From Streptococcus mitis (lineage in GTDB: Bacteria; Bacillota; Bacilli; Lactobacillales; Streptococcaceae), in the NCBI RefSeq assembly GCF_000722685.1, contig NZ_JPFV01000008.1, positions 124,001-188,000 of the forward strand: a stretch of DNA of 64,000 nt, in the 5' to 3' direction. Each line of letters begins with the position of its first letter. The stretch's first letter is position 1. A model generated the notes under the pieces. That model made no database searches. It worked only from the letters and a program-made list of their open reading frames with translations, and was not told the DNA's origin. The translations under genes and the position numbers were made by a program. Shown here one piece after another: positions 57,449 to 64,000 of the stretch.

Positions 57449-58078
57449 ATGTCAAAGCACTACAAACTTGTATTTTATAGCCGTATCTTCTTGTTTCTAG
57501 CGGCTTTTACGGGAGTTTATCTTGAAATCGCCAAGCATGGTGGCTTTGGAATGCTTCTCTATTATACGGTTCTGTCAAATCTTTTAGTAGCGATTTTTAC
57601 GCTCTATCTTTTAAAGGCTATGAGCCGTTTAGGTGAAAACTGGCAAAGGCCAAGTCTCTTGCGCTTAAAAGGTGGGGTCACCATGAGTATCATGATTACC
57701 TGTGTGATTTACCATTTCCTCTTAGCGCCCATTGCGACTAATTTCTATACTCTGGAAAATTTCCTTTGCCACTATATCGTCCCTCTCTGGTTTTTAGCGG
57801 ATACCCTCTTTTTTGACAAACAGGGTCAATACAAAATCTGGGATCCAGTTGTGTGGACGATTTTACCCTTGCTGTATATGATTTTTGCTCTTTTTAATGG
57901 CTTGGTACTGAAACTAGACATTCCTAATTCTAAGGTCAGTCCCTTCCCTTACTTCTTTTTGAATGTGAACAAGGGTTGGGATGTCGTGTTCAAGTGGTGT
58001 CTGATTATCTTTGTTGCCTATATGGTGGCAGGATTTATCTTCTACTTTATCAAGAAAATCAAGAGAAAGTCATCCTAA
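57449..58078 (+). CDS. Pr6Pr-family integral membrane protein
   Basis: A 209-residue protein with about six transmembrane segments. It fits the Pr6Pr membrane family, with YTVLSNLLVA in the second helix, FLCHYIVPLWFLADTLF, and DPVVWTILPLLYMIFAL. The function is unknown. It is probably co-transcribed with yjdM. A BOX element begins at its stop codon. Confidence 0.75.
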   Translation: MSKHYKLVFYSRIFLFLAAFTGVYLEIAKHGGFGMLLYYTVLSNLLVAIFTLYLLKAMSRLGENWQRPSLLRLKGGVTMSIMITCVIYHFLLAPIATNFYTLENFLCHYIVPLWFLADTLFFDKQGQYKIWDPVVWTILPLLYMIFALFNGLVLKLDIPNSKVSPFPYFFLNVNKGWDVVFKWCLIIFVAYMVAGFIFYFIKKIKRKSS

Positions 58079-58227
58079 TACTCTTCGAAAATCTCTTCAA
58101 ACCATGTCAGTTTCGCCTTAGGGTATATATGTGACTGACTTCGTCAGTTTCATCTACAACCTCAAAGCAGTGCTTTGAGCAAGTTGCGGCTAGCTTCCTA
58201 GTTTGCTCTTTGATTTTCATTGAGTAT
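58078..58227. repeat. BOX element with one boxB (A-B-C)
   Basis: ATACTCTTCGAAAATC to ATTGAGTAT, 150 bp. Unlike the other copies in this window it holds a boxB-like segment, with TGACTGACTTCGTCAGTTTCATC and TCAAAGCAGTGCTTTGAG, between boxA and boxC. The first base overlaps the stop codon of the upstream gene. Confidence 0.88.
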
Positions 58228-58350
58228 AAGATAAAAGGGATTCATTTTCGAGCTTAAGAAGGAGTCTACAAACCAATGGGACTTCTTCTTTTCTTGCTTT
58301 ATAATTCTCAAAAGAGTAGAAGATTAAGAGAAAATATAGAAAGAGATTTC

Positions 58351-59502
58351 ATGAAACAATTTTTAGAACGGGCCAGTATTTTGGCTCTCTCCCTCGTTTT
58401 GATTACGTCCTTTTCGATTTCAAGTGCCCTGCCAGCCATGTTTGACTATTATCAAGGATATCCTAAGGAACAAATTGAGCTCTTGGCGAGCTTGCCATCT
58501 TTTGGGATCATGATTATGTTACTACTAAATGGTTTCTTAGAAAAAATATTCCCTGAGCGCTTACAGATTAGTTTGGGATTGTTGATTTTATCACTGAGTG
58601 GAACGGCTCCCTTCTGGTATCAAGCCTATCCTTTTGTCTTTGGAACACGGATTCTTTTTGGCTTGGGTGTTGGGATGATCAATGCTAAGGCTATTTCTAT
58701 CATCAGTGAGCGTTATCAAGGGAAAACGCGAATTCAGATGCTAGGGCTACGCGGTTCCGCAGAAGTCGTTGGAGCTTCTCTCATTACCTTGGCAGTCGGC
58801 CAGTTGTTGGCCTTTGGTTGGACAGCTACCTTCCTAGCCTATAGTGCTGGATTTTTGGTGCTGACCTTTTATCTGCTCTTTGTCCCTTATGGAAAGGAAA
58901 AGAAAGAAGTCAAGAAAAAAGAGAAAGAAGCAAGTCGCTTAACTCGGGAAATGAAAGGTTTGATTTTTATCCTAGCTATCGAAGCGGCGGTTGTAGTTTG
59001 TACCAATACGGCTATTACTATTCGTATTCCAAGTTTGATGGTGGAAAGAGGACTTGGAGATGCCCAGTTATCTAGTTTTGTTCTTAGTGTCATGCAGTTG
59101 ATCGGGATTGTGGCTGGTGTGAGTTTCTCTTTCTTGATTTCTATCTTTAAAGAGAAATTGCTTCTCTGGTCCGGTATTACCTTTGGTTTGGGGCAAATTG
59201 TGATTGCCTTGTCTCCATCCTTGTGGGTGGTAGTGGCAGGAAGCATTCTGGCTGGTTTTGCCTACAGTGTAGCCTTGACGACAGTTTTTCAACTTGTCTC
59301 TGAAAGAATTCCAGCTAAACTCCTCAATCAAGCAACTTCCTTTGCTGTATTAGGCTGTAGTTTCGGAGCCTTTACGACCCCATTTGTTCTAGGTGCGATT
59401 GGCTTACTAACACAAAATGGAATGTTGGTCTTTAGTATCTTAGGAGGGTGGTTGATTGTAACCTCTATCTTTGTCATGTACCTACTTCAAAAGAGAGCTT
59501 AG
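58351..59502 (+). CDS. MFS-type transporter
   Basis: A 383-residue major facilitator protein with about twelve transmembrane segments and a basic central loop (KEKKEVKKKEKEASRLTREMKG, about 188-209). The MFS motif A region is GTRILFGLGVGMINA. I choose the ATG at 58351 behind GAAAGAGATTTC; the ATG at 58276 would add a weak hydrophobic stretch. The substrate is unknown; drug or metabolite efflux is possible. Confidence 0.85.
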   Translation: MKQFLERASILALSLVLITSFSISSALPAMFDYYQGYPKEQIELLASLPSFGIMIMLLLNGFLEKIFPERLQISLGLLILSLSGTAPFWYQAYPFVFGTRILFGLGVGMINAKAISIISERYQGKTRIQMLGLRGSAEVVGASLITLAVGQLLAFGWTATFLAYSAGFLVLTFYLLFVPYGKEKKEVKKKEKEASRLTREMKGLIFILAIEAAVVVCTNTAITIRIPSLMVERGLGDAQLSSFVLSVMQLIGIVAGVSFSFLISIFKEKLLLWSGITFGLGQIVIALSPSLWVVVAGSILAGFAYSVALTTVFQLVSERIPAKLLNQATSFAVLGCSFGAFTTPFVLGAIGLLTQNGMLVFSILGGWLIVTSIFVMYLLQKRA

Positions 59503-59600
59503 GATTGGTTTCCTAAGTTTTTCTTTCGGGATTTTTGTACCCAGACAATATTTATTTTAGACCCTTGTTTACAGATTATTTTCTTGATAAAATAGAAGTT

Positions 59601-60350
59601 ATGACGAGATACAAAGCAACTATTTCCTATGATGGTTATGCCTTTGCTGGTTTTCAGCGCCAGCCTCATGCGCGTAGCGTTCAGGAGGAAATTGAAAAAA
59701 CTTTGACCAGGTTAAATAAAGGGCAAGCCATTACTGTTCACGGTGCTGGTAGGACTGATAGTGGGGTTCATGCTCTGGGGCAGGTGATTCATTTTGACTT
59801 GCCCTATCAGATGGATGAAGAAAAACTCCGTTTTGCCTTGGACACCCAGTCTCCTGAAGATATTGATGTGGTTTCGATTGAGCTTGTGGCGGATGATTTT
59901 CATTGCCGTTATGCCAAGCATAGCAAGACCTATGAGTTTATCGTAGATAGGGGCCGTCCCAAAAATCCTATGCGCCGTCACTATGCCACTCACTTTCCTT
60001 ATCCGCTTGATGTGGAACGCATGCAGATTGCAATTAAAAAGCTAGAGGGAACCCACGATTTCACCGGCTTTACAGCCTCTGGGACCAGTGTAGAGGACAA
60101 GGTTCGTACCATTACAGAAGCTAGTTTAACAGTCGATGAGACAGGTCAGTTTTTGACCTTTACCTTTTCAGGAAATGGTTTCTTGTATAAGCAGATTCGC
60201 AATATGGTGGGTACACTGCTCAAAATCGGCAACAACCGTATGCCAGTGGAGCAGATTGACCTGATTTTGGAGAAGAAGGACAGGCAGCTTGCAGGTCCCA
60301 CTGCAGCACCAAATGGTTTGTATTTAAAGGAGATTCGTTATGAAGAATAA
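59601..60350 (+). CDS. truA: tRNA pseudouridine38-40 synthase
   Basis: Converts U38-U40 of the tRNA anticodon arm to pseudouridine. The 249-residue protein has the catalytic Asp in [14 protein letters not shown] (about 47-60), [10 protein letters not shown], and a C-terminal [17 protein letters not shown]. Started at 59601 (MTRYKATI), where the family begins; the frame is open upstream to 59535 without a ribosome site. It overlaps the kinase gene by 11 bases. Confidence 0.96.
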   Translation: MTRYKATISYDGYAFAGFQRQPHARSVQEEIEKTLTRLNKGQAITVHGAGRTDSGVHALGQVIHFDLPYQMDEEKLRFALDTQSPEDIDVVSIELVADDFHCRYAKHSKTYEFIVDRGRPKNPMRRHYATHFPYPLDVERMQIAIKKLEGTHDFTGFTASGTSVEDKVRTITEASLTVDETGQFLTFTFSGNGFLYKQIRNMVGTLLKIGNNRMPVEQIDLILEKKDRQLAGPTAAPNGLYLKEIRYEE

Positions 60351-61113
60351 TCGTATTTTAGCACTTTCTGGAAATGACATTTTTAGTGGTGGTGGATTGT
60401 CCGCTGATTTGGCTACTTATACCTTGAACGGCTTGCATGGCTTTGTAGCAGTGACTTGCTTGACAGCCTTGACAGAAAAGGGCTTTGAAGTCTTTCCAAC
60501 TGACGATACCATTTATCAACATGAATTAGATAGCTTGCGTGATGTGGAGTTTGGGGGAATTAAGATTGGTCTTCTCCCTACTGTCAGTGTGGCTGAGAAG
60601 GCCTTGGATTTTATCAAACAACGTCCAGGAGTGCCTGTGGTGCTGGATCCTGTCTTGGTCTGCAAGGAAACGCATGATGTAGCTGTAAGTGAACTTCGCC
60701 AAGAATTGATTCGCTTTTTCCCTCATGTCAGTGTGGTTACTCCTAATCTTCCTGAAGCAGAATTATTAGCTGGTCAGGAAATTAAAATCTTGGAAGACAT
60801 GAAAACGGCAGCGCAGAAATTACATGCCTTAGGAGCGCCAGCAGTCATTATCAAGGGAGGTAATCGCCTTAGTCAGGACAAGGCTGTGGATGTCTTTTAT
60901 GACGGACAAACCTTTACAGTCTTAGAAAATCCCGTTATCCAAGGGCAAAATGCTGGTGCAGGTTGTACCTTTGCCTCTAGCATTGCCAGTCACCTAGTCC
61001 AAGGACAAGAACTATCAGCAGCAATTGAAAGTTCAAAAGCATTCGTTTACCGTGCCATTGCACAAGCAGATCAATATGGAGTAAGACAATATGAAGCAAA
61101 CCAAAACAACTAA
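60340..61113 (+). CDS. Pyridoxine/HMP kinase (ThiD/PdxK family)
   Basis: A 257-residue ribokinase-fold kinase: [17 protein letters not shown] at the N-terminus, [32 protein letters not shown] and the anion hole [13 protein letters not shown] near the C-terminus. It phosphorylates pyridoxine/pyridoxal or hydroxymethylpyrimidine. The ECF S component downstream overlaps it by 23 bases, and the pair suggests vitamin B6 (or B1 precursor) salvage. The exact substrate is uncertain. Confidence 0.88.
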   Translation: MKNNRILALSGNDIFSGGGLSADLATYTLNGLHGFVAVTCLTALTEKGFEVFPTDDTIYQHELDSLRDVEFGGIKIGLLPTVSVAEKALDFIKQRPGVPVVLDPVLVCKETHDVAVSELRQELIRFFPHVSVVTPNLPEAELLAGQEIKILEDMKTAAQKLHALGAPAVIIKGGNRLSQDKAVDVFYDGQTFTVLENPVIQGQNAGAGCTFASSIASHLVQGQELSAAIESSKAFVYRAIAQADQYGVRQYEANQNN

Positions 61114-61552
61114 AATCGCCCTTGTATCCTTATTAACCGCCCTTTCTGTGGTTCTAGGTTATTTCTTAAAAATCCCAACGCCAACAGGTATTCTAACTCT
61201 TTTAGATGCGGGTGTCTTCTTTGCAGCTTTCTATTTTGGTAGTCGTGAAGGGGCTGTAGTAGGAGGACTAGCAGGTTTCTTGATTGACCTCTTATCAGGC
61301 TACCCTCAGTGGATGTTCTTTAGCTTGGTCAACCATGGTTTGCAGGGATTTTTCGCAGGATTTAAAGGAAAATCTCAGTGGTTAGGCCTTATCTTAGCAA
61401 CGATTGCCATGGTAGGGGGCTACGCCTTGGGTTCTACATTGATGAATGGCTGGGCTGCAGCCCTACCCGAAATCCTACCAAATTTCATGCAAAATATGGT
61501 AGGGATGATTGTAGGATTTATCCTTAGTCAAAGTATCAAAAAGATAAAGTAA
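61091..61552 (+). CDS. ECF transporter S component (vitamin uptake)
   Basis: A 153-residue S component with about five to six transmembrane helices, including ALVSLLTALSVVLGYFL and GREGAVVGGLAGFLIDLLSGYPQWMFFSLVNHGLQGFFAG (read in two parts, about 52-90). Works with a shared EcfAA'T module encoded elsewhere. Overlap with the kinase points to import of a B6-type vitamer, which the kinase would trap by phosphorylation. Confidence 0.82.
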   Translation: MKQTKTTKIALVSLLTALSVVLGYFLKIPTPTGILTLLDAGVFFAAFYFGSREGAVVGGLAGFLIDLLSGYPQWMFFSLVNHGLQGFFAGFKGKSQWLGLILATIAMVGGYALGSTLMNGWAAALPEILPNFMQNMVGMIVGFILSQSIKKIK

Positions 61553-61581
61553 AAAGTTAGCTGTTCGAGCTAACTTTTTTT
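61551..61581. terminator. Terminator, ECF gene / pepQ
   Basis: AAAAAGTTAGCT GTTCG AGCTAACTTTTT, a long perfect stem with T/A runs on both strands, between convergent genes. Confidence 0.92.
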
Positions 61582-61589
61582 GTATAATA

Positions 61590-62672
61590 TTAATCAAAAT
61601 AAAGCAAGTCTTTGCTGGTGCTTGTAAAGAGGTCAAAGCCATCCTTGGTAACAACACCGCAGTCTTCGATACGGACTCCGACTTTACCAGGGATATAGAT
61701 ACCTGGTTCAACAGAGAAGCACATGCCTTCTTCGATGATCATGTCGTTTCCTTCCATGATAGATGGGAATTCGTGGACATCCATACCGATACCGTGACCG
61801 AGACGGTGGTTGAAGTACTCACCGTAACCAGCTTTTTCAATGACTGCGCGGGCAGCGCGGTCCACTTCATGAGCAGTCACACCCGGCTTGATAAAGTCAA
61901 GAGCAGCTTGTTGGGCTTCAAGAGTCAAGTTGTAGATGTCTTTCTTGAATTGGTCAGGCTTACCAACAGCGACTGTACGAGTCATATCTGACGCATAGCC
62001 GTTGACGAGAACACCCAAATCAAAGAGGAGAAGAGCATCATTTTCAACCTTGTTAGCTGCTGGAATACCGTGTGGATTTGCAGCATTATCACCAGTCAAG
62101 ACCATGGTATCAAAGCTCATTTCATAGCCTTCACGCTTCATAGCAAAGTCAATTTGAGCGATGATATCTGTCTCTGTCTTATCAAGAGAAATATTGTCAA
62201 AGCCAACCTTAACAGCCTTGTCCGCATAGAGACCTGCAACCATCATTTTTTGCACTTCATCAGCTGATTTGATGAGGCGCATGCGTTGGATACGGGGAGT
62301 GAGGTTTTCAAATTCGGCTGTTTCAAAAACTGTCTTCAAGCCATGGTATTTGGTCAAGATAAGATTGTCAAACTCAACAGCGACACGTTTGAAGTCAAGT
62401 TGTGGAAGAGCATGTTTCATTTTTTGCCATGGATTTTCAGAATCCACATAGCCCACAACTGGGAAGGAAACAGTGCTACTTGCACGCTCAACCTCAAGTG
62501 CTGGGACAAAGAGGAGGGGTTCCTGATCCGTTAGGACAAAAAGAAACATCTGGCGTTCATGGGGATCACTGTAAAAGCCAGTGAGGTAATTGATTGTGAC
62601 GGGGTCAGATACGACAGCGACGTCTAGTTTTTCTGATTCAAGATATGTTACGATTTGTTGTAATTTAGACAT
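61590..62672 (-). CDS. pepQ: Xaa-Pro dipeptidase (M24B family)
   Basis: Hydrolyses Xaa-Pro dipeptides. The 360-residue pita-bread metallopeptidase has its metal ligands in DLGVLVNGYASDMTRT (two Asp), HRLGHGIGMDVHE (His), MCFSVEPGIYIPG and GVRIEDCGVV (two Glu). N-terminal creatinase-like domain 1-130. No secretion signal. A terminator lies downstream. Confidence 0.95.
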   Translation of the reverse strand: MSKLQQIVTYLESEKLDVAVVSDPVTINYLTGFYSDPHERQMFLFVLTDQEPLLFVPALEVERASSTVSFPVVGYVDSENPWQKMKHALPQLDFKRVAVEFDNLILTKYHGLKTVFETAEFENLTPRIQRMRLIKSADEVQKMMVAGLYADKAVKVGFDNISLDKTETDIIAQIDFAMKREGYEMSFDTMVLTGDNAANPHGIPAANKVENDALLLFDLGVLVNGYASDMTRTVAVGKPDQFKKDIYNLTLEAQQAALDFIKPGVTAHEVDRAARAVIEKAGYGEYFNHRLGHGIGMDVHEFPSIMEGNDMIIEEGMCFSVEPGIYIPGKVGVRIEDCGVVTKDGFDLFTSTSKDLLYFD

Positions 62673-62756
62673 ATGCTACCTTCTTTCTACCCCTCTATTT
62701 TGGCAAAAAAAGAGAGAAAATGCAAGGGAGAAGGGTAAAAGAAAAGACAAAAAGAA

Positions 62757-62785
62757 CTCCGCTATCTTATCGGAGTTCTTTGATA
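62757..62785 (-). terminator. Terminator after gatD
   Basis: On the minus strand, AAAGAACTCCGATA and TAGCGGAGTTCTTTT form a stem, followed by TTG. Confidence 0.85.
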
Positions 62786-62799
62786 TGGTTTTTCTTGGT

Positions 62800-63582
62800 T
62801 TAAGAAAAGTCAGCCTTGCTTTTGACGTCGCTGTATTCTTCAGCGATTTCTTGACTGAGAATATCTTCATAGGCAGGGAGTTGGATGTCCTGACCATATT
62901 TCTTCTTGAGGGCAGTAGTGACTAGGCGATAAGCTAGATTGGCATTGCGAGAGAGGATAGGCCCGTGGAAGTAAGAACCAAAGACATTCTTATAATGAAC
63001 CCCTTCGCCGACCTTTTCTTCGTTATTTCCATTTCCATAGACCACCTGTCCCAGCGGTTTTTGGTCATCTGAGAGGAAGGTACGGCCCTGATGATTTTCA
63101 AATCCATAGTAGGTTTCATCGAAATCTTCATTATGAATCTTGATATCCCCGATAAAACGGTTATTGGTCTGGTTGAGGGTGTAGTGGCCCATAACCCCTA
63201 GCCCTTCGATGCGTTTGCCTGAAGCTTCAATATAATATTGGCCCAATAGTTGGAAACCACCGCAGATAGCCAGAACCACACCGTCGTTTTGGATGTAGTT
63301 GTCAATGCTTTCTTTTTTAGCAGGTAGGTCGTCTGCAATGATACTCTGTTCAAAGTCTTGACCGCCACCGAAAAAGGCAATGTCGTAGTGATTTTCATCA
63401 AAGTTATCATGGAGAGAAACGATGTCAACCGTTACATGGGCTCCCAGTTTTTCAGCCACATACTTGAGCATGAGAATGTTTCCATTGTCACCATAGGTAT
63501 TCATGAGATTTCCGTAGAGGTGGGCAATGTTGATCTGATAGGGGTAATTGCCAGCTTTTGAGGAAAGTGAAGTATAAACCAT
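62800..63582 (-). CDS. gatD: Lipid II isoglutaminyl synthase, glutaminase subunit GatD
   Basis: Supplies ammonia from glutamine for amidation of the D-iso-Glu of lipid II. The 260-residue class I glutaminase-like protein has the nucleophile Cys in [14 protein letters not shown] (about 107-120), GGGQDFEQ, and the catalytic His in [11 protein letters not shown] (about 210). Its ATG shares one base with the murT stop (TAATG), so the two subunits are translationally coupled. Confidence 0.95.
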   Translation of the reverse strand: MVYTSLSSKAGNYPYQINIAHLYGNLMNTYGDNGNILMLKYVAEKLGAHVTVDIVSLHDNFDENHYDIAFFGGGQDFEQSIIADDLPAKKESIDNYIQNDGVVLAICGGFQLLGQYYIEASGKRIEGLGVMGHYTLNQTNNRFIGDIKIHNEDFDETYYGFENHQGRTFLSDDQKPLGQVVYGNGNNEEKVGEGVHYKNVFGSYFHGPILSRNANLAYRLVTTALKKKYGQDIQLPAYEDILSQEIAEEYSDVKSKADFS

Positions 63583-64000
63583 TAGTTCATCTCCTTTCTA
63601 ACAATCTGACGACTAGCCAGCAGTTCGCGGAACTCCAGCATAGCAGTATAGGTAGCCAGAATATAAGCATGCTTGCAGTCTTGGTTCTCAATGGTCTTAA
63701 GAACTTGCTCCAGACTACTTGTTTCAGTGATTTTATCAGCTGGATAGCCTGTCACTCGTAGACGACGAGCGATTTCAGAATGGCGAACACCGCCAGCGTT
63801 GATTTCAGGAATGTCCATCTCAGTGATTTGTTCAAAATCAGCATCCCAGATCCAGCTGGTATCAATTCCATCTGCATAGTTGGCATTTAGGAGAACAGAT
63901 AGACTAAATGGATAAGGTGCTAGTTTAATCATTTCGATAGCTTGGGTCGCACCGACTGGATTTTTAATCAAGACGAGGGTGCATTCCTTGTCACCGATAT
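63582..64000 (-). CDS. murT: Lipid II isoglutaminyl synthase, Mur-ligase-like subunit MurT (partial)
   Basis: Only the C-terminal part is in the window; the gene continues past the right edge. The visible 139 residues end in KEMN and contain [14 protein letters not shown] and the DUF1727-type end ([49 protein letters not shown]). MurT activates the stem-peptide glutamate with ATP, and GatD gives ammonia. The complex is essential and affects wall crosslinking and beta-lactam resistance in pneumococcus (known of the family). Confidence 0.93.
   Translation of the reverse strand, partial: IGDKECTLVLIKNPVGATQAIEMIKLAPYPFSLSVLLNANYADGIDTSWIWDADFEQITEMDIPEINAGGVRHSEIARRLRVTGYPADKITETSSLEQVLKTIENQDCKHAYILATYTAMLEFRELLASRQIVRKEMN

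Overview
The window is chromosomal DNA from a mitis-group Streptococcus very close to S. pneumoniae, most likely S. mitis or a near relative. The evidence is the gene order (ftsA-ftsZ-ylmEFGH-divIVA-ileS, gpmA, tpx-psaACB, pepO, relA-dtd, psaR, a BceRS-type two-component system, thrS, rpsO, trmK to galE, cmk, truA, pepQ, gatD-murT), which matches the pneumococcal backbone as I remember it. Low GC, intergenic BOX elements and a PsaA that differs from the remembered pneumococcal protein at several residues also fit. The species call is from memory of gene order and sequence, not from a search. No tRNA, rRNA or CRISPR array was seen.

Layout. 1-10000: the distal part of the division cluster, read left to right, then ileS behind a T-box leader. 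10000-14300: gpmA and a two-gene MacB/FtsX-type ABC system. 14400-17900 (minus strand): tpx and the psaBCA manganese transporter, with a probable PsaR operator over its promoter; psaR itself lies at 27.2-27.8 kb. 18000-31600: pepO, an MBL-fold hydrolase, a choline-binding Amidase_3 cell-wall hydrolase, relA-dtd, small membrane proteins, a PnuC-like protein, psaR, a phosphoesterase, an Rrf2 regulator, a YdcF-type gene broken by a stop codon, and a DUF2974 hydrolase. 31700-35200: a TetR regulator and flavin-reductase-like pair with matching inverted repeats upstream of each gene, then the two-component system.

35200-40300 looks like an accessory insertion between the two-component system and thrS. 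It holds a decayed XRE regulator fused to the C-terminal SPASM tail of a radical-SAM enzyme, an intact ABC exporter, a complete IS3/IS150-type element with a 3-bp target duplication, and a DUF389 protein. I read the first three as the remains of a ribosomally synthesised, radical-SAM-modified peptide (RiPP) locus. 40500-43300: thrS (T-box controlled) and rpsO; rpsO carries a 1-base deletion in a poly-A run near its start. 43400-47500: a duplicated intergenic repeat, then a second probable accessory block: a ferric-siderophore-type ABC importer (permease, ATPase, lipoprotein) followed by an overlapping Fes/IroE-like esterase.

47500-64000 is mostly housekeeping: an acyltransferase, a P-type cation ATPase, trmK-nif3-like-FAD oxidase-galE-glycosyltransferase, a ferredoxin, a LysM-like membrane protein with cmk, yjdM, two membrane transport-type genes, truA with a pyridoxine/HMP kinase and an ECF S component, pepQ, and gatD-murT, with murT running off the right edge. 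Themes that tie the genes together are cell division and wall remodelling (fts genes, amidase, murT/gatD), metal homeostasis (Psa, PsaR, siderophore uptake, P-type ATPase) and stringent/translation functions (relA, dtd, ileS, thrS, rpsO, trmK, truA).
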